Positions 5,540-14,717 are shown, counted from the first letter of the stretch. The stretch: 36,348 nucleotides of DNA from Thiomonas intermedia (GCA_022730375.1 DZDA01000010.1:1-36348), one strand, 5' to 3'. Translations and numbers: made by a program. Notes: generated by a model from the sequence alone, not told the origin.

Positions 5540-7612
5540 TCAGCGCCAGCGGCGCACGGCCTGCCGCAGCGCGGCCCATTGCGTTTTGCGCTGCCGGACA
5601 TCGGCGGGCGGGGCGTAACGCCAGCGTTCGAGTTGCAGCAGGAGGGCGATGGCGGCGTGCGCGGATTGGGGCGGGAGGCTGTCGGCGTCCAGACGGGCGG
5701 GGTCGATGCGGCCCGCCAGGGTGCGCGGCGGGGTAGAGGGTTCGCTGTCGATGCCAGCCTGCTCCAGCTTGCTGCGCAGCAGGGCGTAGGTCTGCGTCCA
5801 GGGATCGTGCCTGCGGCGCTCCAGCGCCAGAAACGCGCCGCCGATGGCGGTGGCCACCAGCAGGGTGGCGATGGCCAGCGCGGCCAGGGTGGCCATGTCG
5901 GGCTGGTGCAGGCCGAGCTTGTTCAGCAGGTCGAGCTGGCGCTGGCTGCCGTAGTGCAGCACCCACTGGTTCCACGTGTTGTTGAGCGCGTCCCATTGGT
6001 TGCGCAGTTGCAGCAGCAGCGCGGCGTCGCGCGGGCCGAGCGCGGCCACGCCCAGCAAGGGCTCGCGCGAGGCGAGGGTGGCGCCGCTGCGGTCGATGCG
6101 CGCCGGGTCAACGGCGGCGGTGGGGTCGGCACGCACCCAGCCGCGTTCGGGCAGCCAGTATTCGGCCCAGGCGTGGGCGTCGCTCTGGCGCACCACCCAG
6201 GTGTCGTCCACCGGGTTGAAGCGGCCGCCCTGGTAGCCGGTCACGATGCGCGCGGGAATGCCTGCGGCCCGCATCACCACGACAAAAGCCTGCGCGTAGT
6301 GTTCGCAAAAACCGGCGCGGCGGTCGAACAGAAATTGGTCCACGCCGTCGCGCAGGCCGTAGGCGCCGGGGTTGAGGGTGTAGCGGAAGGGTTCGGTGCG
6401 AAACATCTGCAGCAGGGCCTGCGCGACGAAGGCGCCGCCCTGTCCGGCCGCCTTGGCTTGCGCGGCGAGTTGCCTGCCCAGCGCCACGCTGCGCGGATCG
6501 AAGCCCGCAGGCAGGGCTTCGTCGGCGCGCAGGGCAGGGGTGAATTGCGTGGGGCCGTAGCGAAACTGGGGTGACGACTCGACGGTGTAGCGCGAAAGGT
6601 GGTCGAGCGGTCGGCCGGTGACCAGTTGCAGATCGGGCAGCCACTGCACCATATACCCCTCGATCTTGGGCGCGGCCACCGGCGCGTCGAGCGCGAAGAC
6701 GAAGGTCTGCTGCGTGGGCTGCAGGGTGACGGTGTAGCGCACGGGCGGGCCGCTCAAGTGCAGATCGGCGGGCGGGGTGAGGGTGGCGCGGTCGCGCTGG
6801 CGCGGGTTGGGCAGCCACACGCCGTTGTCGAACAAACTCAGTACCGGGCCGCGCCAGTAAAGCTCGCGGTCGGGCGGACGCGGGCCGTGGAACACCACGC
6901 GAAAGGCGACTGAATCGTCGCGCGCGAGCTCGGCGATCTGCCCCGGTGACATGCTGGCCGACAGCCCGGTGATGGCCTGCCCGCCGCTTTGCGGCAAGGC
7001 CCACAGCGGCGCGCTCAGACGCGGAAACACCATGAACAGCACGACCATGGCGGGCGCGCCCAGCGCCATCATCTTGAGCGCGGTGAGCAGCGACTGGCGC
7101 AGCGGCGGTCGACCGGCGGGCAGATTGGCATTGACCAGCGCAGCCAGCATGCCCCAGGTGGCCAGCACCATGACCAGGGCGGTGCCCAGCGATTGCGAGA
7201 ACAGAAAGTTGGCCGCGATGGTGAAAAAGCCGAGGAAGAACAGCACATGGGCATCGCGACGCGAGCGCATCTCCAGGGTCTTGAGGCCGAGCAGCACGCA
7301 TAGCAGCGCGACTCCGGCATCGCGCCCGAGCACGGTGTGGAATTCCCACAGAGTGATGACGATGGAGAACAGCAAAATGAGCACGAGCACGCTGCGCCCG
7401 GGCAGCGGCGCACTGCGCCAGGCCAGCGCCGCACGCCAGGCCAGCAGGCCGAGCACCAGCGCGCTCGTCCACCAGGGCAGGTGGACGAACAGCGGCAGCA
7501 TCAGCAGCAGCGACACGCCGAGCAGGAACAGGGTGTCGCGCGCATCGCGGGGCAGGGCGTTGCTGCGGTGGGTCCAGCGGGCCAGCAGCGTCTGGCTGGG
7601 GTTGGACTGCAT
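5540..7612 (-). CDS. TgpA-type membrane transglutaminase-like protein (DUF3488)
   Basis: 690 aa from an ATG whose A is the last base of the upstream DUF58 stop (TGATG); a longer reading to 7930 is only frame shadow. Several hydrophobic helices span about residues 27-195 (DUF3488 region). A periplasmic transglutaminase-like core follows, with the predicted triad Cys436 (AGFCEHYA), His480 (DAHAWAEYW) and Asp496 (RADPT). Another helix at about 573-596 precedes a cytoplasmic tail (DUF4129-like). Pseudomonas TgpA has about 670 residues and the same layout. The activity is probably peptidase or transglutaminase action at the cell envelope; the substrate is unknown. It is the last gene of the MoxR-DUF58-TgpA operon. 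Confidence 0.92.
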   Translation of the reverse strand: MQSNPSQTLLARWTHRSNALPRDARDTLFLLGVSLLLMLPLFVHLPWWTSALVLGLLAWRAALAWRSAPLPGRSVLVLILLFSIVITLWEFHTVLGRDAGVALLCVLLGLKTLEMRSRRDAHVLFFLGFFTIAANFLFSQSLGTALVMVLATWGMLAALVNANLPAGRPPLRQSLLTALKMMALGAPAMVVLFMVFPRLSAPLWALPQSGGQAITGLSASMSPGQIAELARDDSVAFRVVFHGPRPPDRELYWRGPVLSLFDNGVWLPNPRQRDRATLTPPADLHLSGPPVRYTVTLQPTQQTFVFALDAPVAAPKIEGYMVQWLPDLQLVTGRPLDHLSRYTVESSPQFRYGPTQFTPALRADEALPAGFDPRSVALGRQLAAQAKAAGQGGAFVAQALLQMFRTEPFRYTLNPGAYGLRDGVDQFLFDRRAGFCEHYAQAFVVVMRAAGIPARIVTGYQGGRFNPVDDTWVVRQSDAHAWAEYWLPERGWVRADPTAAVDPARIDRSGATLASREPLLGVAALGPRDAALLLQLRNQWDALNNTWNQWVLHYGSQRQLDLLNKLGLHQPDMATLAALAIATLLVATAIGGAFLALERRRHDPWTQTYALLRSKLEQAGIDSEPSTPPRTLAGRIDPARLDADSLPPQSAHAAIALLLQLERWRYAPPADVRQRKTQWAALRQAVRRWR

Positions 7613-8724
7613 CACGACTTGGCTCGCCGGGCGGCGCCTGATCGGGGCTGCAGCAGGGGCAGGGGGCCGGGGTGCAGCGCCAGCAGGCGCAGGCAGGCGG
7701 CGCGGTGCGCGGCGCCCGTGGTCGGCGTGATTTGCTGGGCGCCGAGCTGCAGGCCGTAGGGCGTGCCGGTGCGGTCGGCGGCCAGCACCCAGGCGCACAG
7801 CCGTGACAGCCGGGCTTCGGTGTCGAGCTGGACGGGCAGTGCGGCGAAGTCGAGCCAGAGTTCGGCGCGGGCCTGCGGCTGGGCGGTGTCGCGGCTGATG
7901 AGTTCGTCGCTGCGGGCGAATTTTTTCCACAGCACATGCCGCAGCGAATCGCCGGTGCGGTAGGCGCGCACGCCATCGGTTTCGCCGCCGCCGCGCGCAA
8001 GCGCCGGGCCGTTGCCTGGCGTGGGACGGGCGGGCGGCAGGGGCGGGGCGGGATGCTCGGCGGCGGGCAGCACGAGCAGCTCGCCTTGCGGTTGCCAGCG
8101 GCTCCAGGCCGTCCAGACGCCCAGCGGGTAATAGCTTTCGACGGTGAGCAAGGGCCAGGCCAGCAGGCCGCGGCGCGGCGGCGTCCAGCTCAGGGTGAGT
8201 GAGGTTTCACTGTTGCGGGCGCAGTCGGCGTAGGCCCAGGGGTAGGGCGGGTTGGGCGCTTTGCGGCGGGACTTCTTCTGGGGTGCGGGCGGCGAAGCTT
8301 GGGTGCCCGCCGGACGCAGGGCTAGACCCCAGCGGTCGCGTGCGCCGCCTTGCAGCAGCAGGCCGAGTCGGGCGCTCTGGCCCTGGTGCAGCAGGCCTTC
8401 GGGCGGCCGCGCGGTGAGCTGCAAGCCGCGAAGATTGTTGTGGGTGACATGCATGGCCATCATCGCGCTGCCCGCCAGCAGGAAGGTGAACAGATAGCCG
8501 AGATTGAGCTGGTAGTTGATGCTCAGCACCAGCAAGACCAGCAGCAGCAGGGCGAAAAACCAGCCGGTGCGGGTGGGCAGGATGTAAACGTTGCGGTGGG
8601 TCAGCCGCGTGCTGCCGCCGGCCGGATGGCGTGCCAGCGCCCAGGCATCGAAGCGCTGCGCGAAGGCGTCGCGCAGGGTGTTCGATGCGGCGGGCTGGGG
8701 CAGGGCGGTATCGGCGGAGCGCAT
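7612..8724 (-). CDS. DUF58 domain membrane protein
   Basis: 370 aa starting at the ATG at 8724 (MRSADTAL); an in-frame GTG two codons upstream is the only close alternative. No clear ribosome-binding site is visible. Two hydrophobic helices lie at about 53-92. The DUF58 signature is at about 254-279 (GVRAYRTGDSLRHVLWKKFARS), in a domain related to von Willebrand A folds. A Pro/Lys/Arg-rich linker (about 139-160) interrupts the middle. DUF58 proteins are usually encoded directly after MoxR ATPases and are thought to be their membrane partners. It starts 23 bp after the moxR-like stop and its stop overlaps the transglutaminase start by one base. Confidence 0.9.
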   Translation of the reverse strand: MRSADTALPQPAASNTLRDAFAQRFDAWALARHPAGGSTRLTHRNVYILPTRTGWFFALLLLVLLVLSINYQLNLGYLFTFLLAGSAMMAMHVTHNNLRGLQLTARPPEGLLHQGQSARLGLLLQGGARDRWGLALRPAGTQASPPAPQKKSRRKAPNPPYPWAYADCARNSETSLTLSWTPPRRGLLAWPLLTVESYYPLGVWTAWSRWQPQGELLVLPAAEHPAPPLPPARPTPGNGPALARGGGETDGVRAYRTGDSLRHVLWKKFARSDELISRDTAQPQARAELWLDFAALPVQLDTEARLSRLCAWVLAADRTGTPYGLQLGAQQITPTTGAAHRAACLRLLALHPGPLPLLQPRSGAARRAKS

Positions 8725-8747
8725 GATCACGGCTTGGCGCGCGGGCC

Positions 8748-9671
8748 TTACACCGGGACGTGTTCCAGCAGCGATTGCACCGCCTGCAACGAGGCCGCGC
8801 GGTTGACCGTGGGGCTGTCGAGGGTGCGCAAGCGGTGCCCGGCAACAAACGGCAGGACTTGCTGCACGTCGTCGGGAATGAGGTAGTCGCGGCCCTGCAG
8901 CAGCGCCCAGGCCCGCGCGGCGCGTAGCAGGCCCAGACCGGCGCGCGGGCTCAGACCTTCGATGAACCAGCGCCCGTTGCGCGTCTGCGTGAGCAGCTCC
9001 TGCACATAGTCGAGCAGGGCGGGCGCGGCATGCACGGCCTGCGCCTGTCGCTGCAGCTCGATCAAGCGCTCGGGGGGCAGCACGGGTTGCAGCTCCGCGA
9101 TCAGCTCGCGCCGGTCGCGGCCTTCGAGCAGGGCGCGCTCGGCGGCGCGGCTGGGATAGCCCAGCGAGATGCACAGCAGAAAGCGGTCGAGCTGCGACTC
9201 GGGCAGGGCATAGGTGCCGAGCTGGTCGAACGGGTTTTGCGTGGCGATGACGAAAAACGGTTCGGGCAGGCGGCGCGTCTGTCCGTCCACACTGACCTGG
9301 CGCTCTTCCATCGCTTCGAGCAGGGCGCTTTGCACCTTCGGCCCGGCGCGGTTGATTTCGTCGGCCAGCAGCACCTGCGAGAACACCGGGCCGGGGTGAA
9401 ACACGAACTCGCTGCGGTTGCGGTCGAACACCGAAATGCCGAGCAGGTCGCCCGGCATGAGGTCGGAAGTGAACTGCGCGCGGGTGTACTGCAGCCCCAG
9501 CGTGGCGGCCAGGGCATGGGCCAGCGTGGTCTTGCCCACGCCGGGCAGATCTTCGATGAGCAGATGGCCGCTGGCCAGCAGGCAGCACACGGCGAGTTCC
9601 ACCTGCGGGCGCTTGCCTTTGATAATGGTTTCGAGCTGGTCGATCAGACTGGGCAGGATTGGGTTTTTCAC
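8748..9671 (-). CDS. MoxR-family AAA+ ATPase
   Basis: 307 aa with a GTG start and no purine-rich leader. Walker A is GVGKTT (44-49), Walker B is LLADEI (101-106), and sensor 1 is IATQNP. The sequence around EGLSPRAGLGLLRAARAWALL is the MoxR helical lid. MoxR ATPases act as chaperones that mature or remodel envelope proteins or metal-enzyme complexes. The operon order MoxR, DUF58, transglutaminase matches the widespread arrangement, so it probably works with the next two proteins at the inner membrane. It is the first gene of that operon and diverges from the deacetylase gene. Confidence 0.95.
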   Translation of the reverse strand: MKNPILPSLIDQLETIIKGKRPQVELAVCCLLASGHLLIEDLPGVGKTTLAHALAATLGLQYTRAQFTSDLMPGDLLGISVFDRNRSEFVFHPGPVFSQVLLADEINRAGPKVQSALLEAMEERQVSVDGQTRRLPEPFFVIATQNPFDQLGTYALPESQLDRFLLCISLGYPSRAAERALLEGRDRRELIAELQPVLPPERLIELQRQAQAVHAAPALLDYVQELLTQTRNGRWFIEGLSPRAGLGLLRAARAWALLQGRDYLIPDDVQQVLPFVAGHRLRTLDSPTVNRAASLQAVQSLLEHVPV

Positions 9672-9763
9672 GGGCGGCGGGGCGGGAGGCGACAGCGCAC
9701 TATGCTACGAGGACAATGTGCATGCCCCTGAATCTGGAGATATGCCGCAGGAGACAAGACCCT

Positions 9764-10696
9764 ATGACGACCGGCTTCTACACCCATGCCGACTGCACCC
9801 TGCACGAGATGGGCGCAGACCACCCTGAATGCCCGCAGCGCCTCGCCGCCATTGAAGACCGGCTGATCGCCGCACAGATTGCGCCCTGGCTTGAACGCCA
9901 CGACGACGCGCCGCCCGCCAGCCTGGAGGACGTCGAGCGCGCACATTCGGCGCTGTATGTCGCCGATCTCAAAAAGCGCGGTGATTTCGAGCAGGGACAT
10001 GAGTGGATCGACGCCGACACCATGATGAATCCGCATACCTGGCAAGCCGTGCTGCGGGCCGCAGGCGCCGCCATCAGCGCGACCGATGCCGTCATCGACG
10101 GTCATCTGCACAACGCCTTTTGCTCCATTCGTCCGCCCGGTCATCATGCCACCCGCGATCAGGCCATGGGGTTCTGTTTTCTCGGCAATGTCGCCATTGC
10201 CGCGCGCCACGCGCTCGATGTGCGCGGGCTGAATTGCGTGGCCATCGTCGATTTCGATGTGCACCACGGCAACGGCACCGAAGACATTTTCCGGGGCGAT
10301 GAACGGGTGCTGATGGTGAGCTTCTTCCAGCACCCCTTTTACCCCTACAGCGGCGCGGAAGGCGGGCAACCGAATATGGTCAACGTCCCCGTTCCGGCCT
10401 ACACCAAGGGCGACGCGGTGCGCCGCATCGTCACCGAGCAGTGGTTGCCGCGGCTGCGCGAGTTCGCGCCGCAGATGCTGTTCATCAGCGCCGGCTTCGA
10501 CGCCCACCGCGAAGACGACATGGGGCAGATGGGCCTCGTGGAGGCCGACTACGCCTGGATCACCCGCCAGTTGGTGGACTTTGCCGAGGCGCAGTGCGAG
10601 GGCCGCATCGTCTCCTGCCTGGAAGGCGGCTACAACCTCAGCGCTTTGGGCCGCAGCGTGGCCGAACATGTCCGGGTGCTGGCGGGGCTGGATTAA
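9764..10696 (+). CDS. Class II histone-deacetylase-like amidohydrolase
   Basis: 310 aa from the ATG at 9764, with AGGAG ten bases upstream; the open frame to 9659 has no supporting site. The HDAC fold motifs are present: RPPGHHA with His127-His128, DFDVHHGNGT with zinc ligands Asp165 and His167, and AGFDAHRED with zinc ligand Asp246. Bacterial members hydrolyse acetylated polyamines, lysines or similar amides and need Zn. The ending LEGGYNLSALGRSVAEHV is typical. The substrate cannot be told from the sequence. It stands alone between a divergent operon and the converging liv operon. Confidence 0.94.
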   Translation: MTTGFYTHADCTLHEMGADHPECPQRLAAIEDRLIAAQIAPWLERHDDAPPASLEDVERAHSALYVADLKKRGDFEQGHEWIDADTMMNPHTWQAVLRAAGAAISATDAVIDGHLHNAFCSIRPPGHHATRDQAMGFCFLGNVAIAARHALDVRGLNCVAIVDFDVHHGNGTEDIFRGDERVLMVSFFQHPFYPYSGAEGGQPNMVNVPVPAYTKGDAVRRIVTEQWLPRLREFAPQMLFISAGFDAHREDDMGQMGLVEADYAWITRQLVDFAEAQCEGRIVSCLEGGYNLSALGRSVAEHVRVLAGLD

Positions 10697-10702
10697 AGAG
10701 GG

Positions 10703-10724
10703 CGACCATACAGATCAATGGTCG
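10703..10724. other. Short hairpin between convergent genes
   Basis: CGACCAT, eight bases, ATGGTCG: a 7-bp stem between the stops of the deacetylase gene and livM. There is no T-run on either side, so it is not a convincing intrinsic terminator. Confidence 0.5.
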
Positions 10725-10757
10725 ATGGGTGGAATGTCTGACCGTCGTTTGCCCAGG

Positions 10758-11744
10758 CTACTTTCCCGCAAGCCACCGCGCCTGCAGCTCGCCCACGATG
10801 CCGCGGCGAAACAGCAGCACGCAGAGCACGAAGATGGCGCCGATCACCATGCTCACCGAATCGTTGAGTTGGTGAAACCAGTCGATCCCGGTGACGTGCA
10901 CCAGGAAGCGGGAGATGGTGCCCATTTTTTCTTCCAGCACCGTGATGATGACCGCGCCGAGGATGGGGCCGAGATCGGTGCCTAGCCCCCCCACCAGGGT
11001 CATCAGAATGACCAGGCCCGAAGTGCTCCAGTGCACATCGGTGAGCGTCTCGAAGCCCATGACCACGGCCTTCATCGCGCCGGCCAGACCGGCGAAGCCC
11101 GCCGAAATCAGAAACACGCCGAGCTTGTAGCGGTTGACGCGATAGCCCAGGGAAATGGCTCGCGGCTCGTTCTCGCGCACAGCCTGCAACACCTGACCGA
11201 AGGGCGAATTCACCACCCGGCGCATAAACCACCAGCTCGCGACGAACACCGCCAGCACCAGGTAGTACATCACCCGGTCGGATTGCAGCGGCAGCCCGAA
11301 CAGCGTGCCGCGGGGAATGCCCTGCAAGCCGTCTTCGCCGCCAGTGAAATTGGCCTGCAGAGCATAGAAGTAGACGATCTGCGCCAGCGCCAGGGTGATC
11401 ATCGAAAAGTAAATGCCGGAGCGCCGCACGGCGAGCAGCCCCATCACCAGGCCGATCAGCAGCGCGGTGACCACGCCGGTCAGAATGCCCAGCGGCGTGG
11501 GCCAGCCCCAAGTGGTGAGCGCCAGGCCGGTGAGATAGCCAGCACCGCCGAACAGCGCGGCATGGCCGAACGAGATCAGCCCGGCGTAGCCCGCCAGCAG
11601 ATTGAAGGCGCAGGCAAACAGCGCGAAGCACATCATGCGCATGCCCAGCACCGGATAGAGGCCGATCCAGGGCGCGATCAGGGCGAGAAGCAGCAGGGTC
11701 CACAGCAGGCCGGCGTACAAGCGGGAGCGCGCGAGCATGTTCAT
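10758..11744 (-). CDS. livM: Branched-chain amino acid ABC transporter permease LivM
   Basis: 328 aa. The ATG at 11744 overlaps the livH stop as ATGA; the open frame further upstream is livH shadow. About nine hydrophobic helices are visible. The family loop is GYAGLISFGHAALFGGAGY, followed by the EAA-like cytoplasmic segment GQVLQAVRENEPRAISLGY, which contacts the ATPases. It forms the inner-membrane channel with LivH. It is the last gene of the liv operon. The true substrate may be another amino acid or a small carboxylate or amide. Confidence 0.94.
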   Translation of the reverse strand: MNMLARSRLYAGLLWTLLLLALIAPWIGLYPVLGMRMMCFALFACAFNLLAGYAGLISFGHAALFGGAGYLTGLALTTWGWPTPLGILTGVVTALLIGLVMGLLAVRRSGIYFSMITLALAQIVYFYALQANFTGGEDGLQGIPRGTLFGLPLQSDRVMYYLVLAVFVASWWFMRRVVNSPFGQVLQAVRENEPRAISLGYRVNRYKLGVFLISAGFAGLAGAMKAVVMGFETLTDVHWSTSGLVILMTLVGGLGTDLGPILGAVIITVLEEKMGTISRFLVHVTGIDWFHQLNDSVSMVIGAIFVLCVLLFRRGIVGELQARWLAGK

Positions 11745-12628
11745 TTCTCCTTGCCGAACAGGCCCGCGGGACGCACGGTCAGCACCAGCGCCATCAGGAT
11801 GAAGACCACTGTGTTGGAGACCGGCGAGTAAAACACCTTGGCCAGGCCCTCGATCAAGCCCAGCGCCAGGCCCGAGACAATGGCGCCGAGCACCGAGCCC
11901 ATGCCGCCGATGACCACGATGGCGAACACCACGATGATGAGGTTGGAGCCCATCAGCGGCGAGACCTGGATGACGGGCGCCGCCAGCACACCGGCCAATC
12001 CCGCCAGGGCCGAGCCGAAACCGAAGGTCAGCATGACCATGCGCGGGAAGTTCACGCCGAAAGCCTGGATCAGCGCCGGGTTCTCGGTGCCCGCGCGCAG
12101 GTACGCGCCCAGCTTGGTGCGGTCGATCAGCAGCCAGGTGCCGAAGCACACCAGCAGGCTGGCGACCACGGCGAAGAGGTAATACGCGGGCAGGTACATG
12201 AAGCCCAAATTGAGCGTGGCGCTGAGCAGTTCAGGCGGGTTGTAGGGGGCGCCGGCCACGCCGAAGAACGAGCGGAACACGCCTTCGATCAGCAGGGTGA
12301 GACCGAAGGTCAGCAGCAAACCGTAGATCGGATCGATGCCGCGCAGCCGGCGCAGCGCGACGCGCTCCACCCCGATGCCGAACAGGCCGACGAGCAGGGG
12401 AGCGAACAGCAGCATCCACCAGAAATTGAGATGCAGGTATTGCCCGCCCATCCAGGCGAACATGGCGCCCATCATGAAAAACGCGCCGTGGGCGAAATTG
12501 ACCACGTCCATCAGGCCGAAGATCACGGCCAGCCCGAGCGAGAGCATGGCGTAAAAAGCGCCATTCACCAGGCCCAGTATGAGTTGCCCGAGCAGCAGGG
12601 GCAGGGGAAAACCAAACAGTTCAGTCAA
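11741..12628 (-). CDS. livH: Branched-chain amino acid ABC transporter permease LivH
   Basis: 295 aa with a TTG start at 12628, supported by GAGG six bases upstream and by the N-terminal sequence reading directly into the first helix (LPLLLGQLILGLVNGAFYAM). The family motif GLMDVVNFAHGAFFMMGA and the EAA-like loop KLGAYLRAGTENPALIQAFG are present. Eight or so membrane helices fit LivH. It pairs with LivM. It follows livK after a 76-bp gap containing a strong hairpin, which may lower permease output relative to the binding protein. Confidence 0.94.
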   Translation of the reverse strand: MTELFGFPLPLLLGQLILGLVNGAFYAMLSLGLAVIFGLMDVVNFAHGAFFMMGAMFAWMGGQYLHLNFWWMLLFAPLLVGLFGIGVERVALRRLRGIDPIYGLLLTFGLTLLIEGVFRSFFGVAGAPYNPPELLSATLNLGFMYLPAYYLFAVVASLLVCFGTWLLIDRTKLGAYLRAGTENPALIQAFGVNFPRMVMLTFGFGSALAGLAGVLAAPVIQVSPLMGSNLIIVVFAIVVIGGMGSVLGAIVSGLALGLIEGLAKVFYSPVSNTVVFILMALVLTVRPAGLFGKEK

Positions 12629-12660
12629 GCGGCACCTCGACGGTCAGTCCATGGATGGAG

Positions 12661-12693
12661 CGTCTCCGGCAGGCATCGCGCGTGCCGGAGACG
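12661..12693 (-). other. Intercistronic hairpin between livK and livH
   Basis: An 11-bp perfect inverted repeat (CGTCTCCGGCA and TGCCGGAGACG) with an 11-base loop, just downstream of the livK stop. There is no T-run, so it is not a standard terminator. Stems at this position after periplasmic binding-protein genes (for example malE-malF) protect the upstream mRNA and allow more binding protein than permease; the same role is inferred here. Confidence 0.85.
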
Positions 12694-12704
12694 GGCATCG
12701 GCTC

Positions 12705-13901
12705 TTACTTGTCCAGCGGGCAGCCGTAGGCGGAGGCCGGGCCGAAGGCGTCGTTGCCGGGGATGGTCTGCACCAGCTTGTAGTAATCCCAGGGCTCTTT
12801 CGATTCCGCCGGGGTCTTGACCTGCTCCAGGTACATGTCGTGGATCATCAGCCCGCTTGGGCGCATGAAGCCATCCTTCATATACATGTCGTTGACCTTC
12901 ATCTTTCGCATTTCGGCCATGACCTTGGCGCCGTCGGTCGTGCCTGCGGCCTTCACTGCTTTCAGGTAGGTGAGCGCGGCGGAGTAGTCGCCGGCTTGGA
13001 GGAAGGTCGGCATGGCGTGCATTTCCTTAAAGTAGCGCTCGGCCCAGGCGCGCGACTGGGCATTCTGGTTCCAGTACCACGGCGTGGTCAGGTACAGGCC
13101 TTGCGCGGCCGGCAGGCCGACGCTGTGGATGTCGGTGATGAACAGCAGCAGGCCGGCGAGCTTCATGGTCTTGGTCACGCCGAACTGGTTGGCCTGCTTG
13201 ATCGCGTTGTCGGCATCACCGCCTGCGTTGGCCAGGCCGAGCACCTGGGCCTTGGAAGCCTGGGCCTGCAGCAGATAAGACGAAAAGTCCGATGCGCCCA
13301 AAGGCGCCAGAACTTGCCCGACCACGGTGCCGCCGTCCGCCTTCACGACCTTGGCGGCTTCGTTCTCAAGCGACTTGCCGAAGGCATAGTCGGCGGTGAG
13401 GAAGTACCAGCTCTTGCCACCGTTCTTGATCACGGCGCTGGCGGTGCCGCGTGCCAGCGCGGTGGTGTTGTAGGCGTACATGACGGTGTAGGGCGTGCAC
13501 TGCTTGCCGACAATGCTCGAAGCACCCGCACCTACCACGAAGAACGGCTTTTTGTATTGCGCCGCGATGGGTTCCATGGCCAGTGCCGTGGCGCTGTTGG
13601 TGCCGCCCATCAGCATGTCCACCCCGTCCTGCGAGAGGTATTCCTTGGCCTTGCCCGCGGCCAGGTCGGCCTTGTTCTGGTGGTCGAAGCTCAGCAGCTC
13701 GATCTTGCGGCCCAGCACGCTGCCGCCGAAATCGGCGATGGCCATTTTGATGGCGGCCACGCCGCCGGGGCCGTCCACGGCAGAGTAAACGCCCGACAGA
13801 TCGGTGATGAAGCCGATCTTGACGGGGGGCTCGGCGGCGCTGGCCGAGGCCAGTGTGCCCAGGGCCAGGGTGAGGGCAGAGGCGAGGGTTTTGAGTTTCA
13901 T
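12705..13901 (-). CDS. livK: Periplasmic substrate-binding protein of the liv-type ABC transporter
   Basis: 398 aa, preceded by GGAG. Residues 1-22 are a signal peptide ending ASA. The mature start VKIGFITDLSGVYSAVDGPGG is typical of type I periplasmic binding proteins of the HAAT family. A GGTNSATALAM segment and the ending GPASAYGCPLDK fit the Burkholderiales branch, whose ligands range from branched-chain amino acids to amides and aromatic acids. It delivers its ligand to LivHM. A small GCGCT-CGAA-AGCGC hairpin lies between livF and this gene (13922-13935). The ligand cannot be assigned. Confidence 0.93.
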   Translation of the reverse strand: MKLKTLASALTLALGTLASASAAEPPVKIGFITDLSGVYSAVDGPGGVAAIKMAIADFGGSVLGRKIELLSFDHQNKADLAAGKAKEYLSQDGVDMLMGGTNSATALAMEPIAAQYKKPFFVVGAGASSIVGKQCTPYTVMYAYNTTALARGTASAVIKNGGKSWYFLTADYAFGKSLENEAAKVVKADGGTVVGQVLAPLGASDFSSYLLQAQASKAQVLGLANAGGDADNAIKQANQFGVTKTMKLAGLLLFITDIHSVGLPAAQGLYLTTPWYWNQNAQSRAWAERYFKEMHAMPTFLQAGDYSAALTYLKAVKAAGTTDGAKVMAEMRKMKVNDMYMKDGFMRPSGLMIHDMYLEQVKTPAESKEPWDYYKLVQTIPGNDAFGPASAYGCPLDK

Positions 13902-13937
13902 GGGAGTCTCCAGAGGGATTTGCGCTTTCGAGCGCGC

Positions 13938-14717
13938 TTAGACGCCGAGCAGGTTTTGCAGTGCCGTTCTGTTTTTCTGCAAATCCGCACGGTTGATTTC
14001 CAGAACGATCTGGCCGCGCTCCATCACATAAAAGCGGTCGGCGAGATGTGCGGAAAACCGGAAATTCTGTTCAACCAGCAGAACAGAGAAGCCTTTGTGT
14101 TTGAGGGCCGTGATCGCGCGTCCCAGGGCTTGCACGATGACCGGGGCCAGCCCCTCGGAGATCTCGTCGAGCAGCAGCAGGCGTGCGCCGGTGCGCAGAA
14201 TGCGCGCCACCGCCAGCATCTGCTGCTCACCGCCCGACAGCCGTGTGCCCGGGCTGTGGGCCCGCTCCTTCAGGTTCGGGAACAGGGCGTAGATCTCGTC
14301 GGTGCTCAGGCCGGAAAAGCCCGTCTTCAGGTCGGGCGGCAGGAACAGGTTCTCCCGCGTCGACAGACTGGCGAAGATGCCGCGCTCCTCCGGGCAATAG
14401 CCCACGCCCAACGGCGCCACGCGGTGGCGGGGCAGATTGATGACCTCCGTGCCCGCGACGCGAATGCTGCCGGTGCGTCGGCCCGTGAGTCCCATGATGG
14501 CGCGCAGCGTGCTGGTGCGTCCCGCCCCGTTGCGGCCGAGCAGGCACACCGTCTCGCCCGGCTCCACGGTGAGATTCACCCCGTGCAGCACATGCGATTC
14601 GCCGTACCAGGCATGCAGTTTCTCGATGGCCAGCGCGGACGACGGGTTGCCGGGGGCGGCTGGCGGCGCTGAGGCTGTCGCCTGGACCGCGGAAGGCGTG
14701 TCGGCGACGCTGCTCAT
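13938..14717 (-). CDS. livF: ABC transporter ATP-binding protein LivF with Arg in Walker A
   Basis: 259 aa. The start overlaps the livG stop as ATGA. A Ser/Ala/Pro-rich extension of about 28 residues precedes the ATPase domain. Walker A reads GRNGAGRTS (61-69): the catalytic Lys is Arg67, codon CGC. The rest looks intact: LSGGEQQMLAVARIL signature, LLLLDEISEGLAP Walker B, and VEQN at the switch position, as is normal for LivF. The PEERGIFASLSTRENL segment is also family-typical. It should pair with LivG, whose Walker A is canonical, to power LivHM. Whether this site still hydrolyses ATP is uncertain. Confidence 0.93.
   Translation of the reverse strand: MSSVADTPSAVQATASAPPAAPGNPSSALAIEKLHAWYGESHVLHGVNLTVEPGETVCLLGRNGAGRTSTLRAIMGLTGRRTGSIRVAGTEVINLPRHRVAPLGVGYCPEERGIFASLSTRENLFLPPDLKTGFSGLSTDEIYALFPNLKERAHSPGTRLSGGEQQMLAVARILRTGARLLLLDEISEGLAPVIVQALGRAITALKHKGFSVLLVEQNFRFSAHLADRFYVMERGQIVLEINRADLQKNRTALQNLLGV

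Noticed and set aside
12579-14672. 697-codon plus-strand frame across livK and livF
   Set aside because: Runs antisense through two well-supported genes and their spacer; composition is that of a shadow frame.
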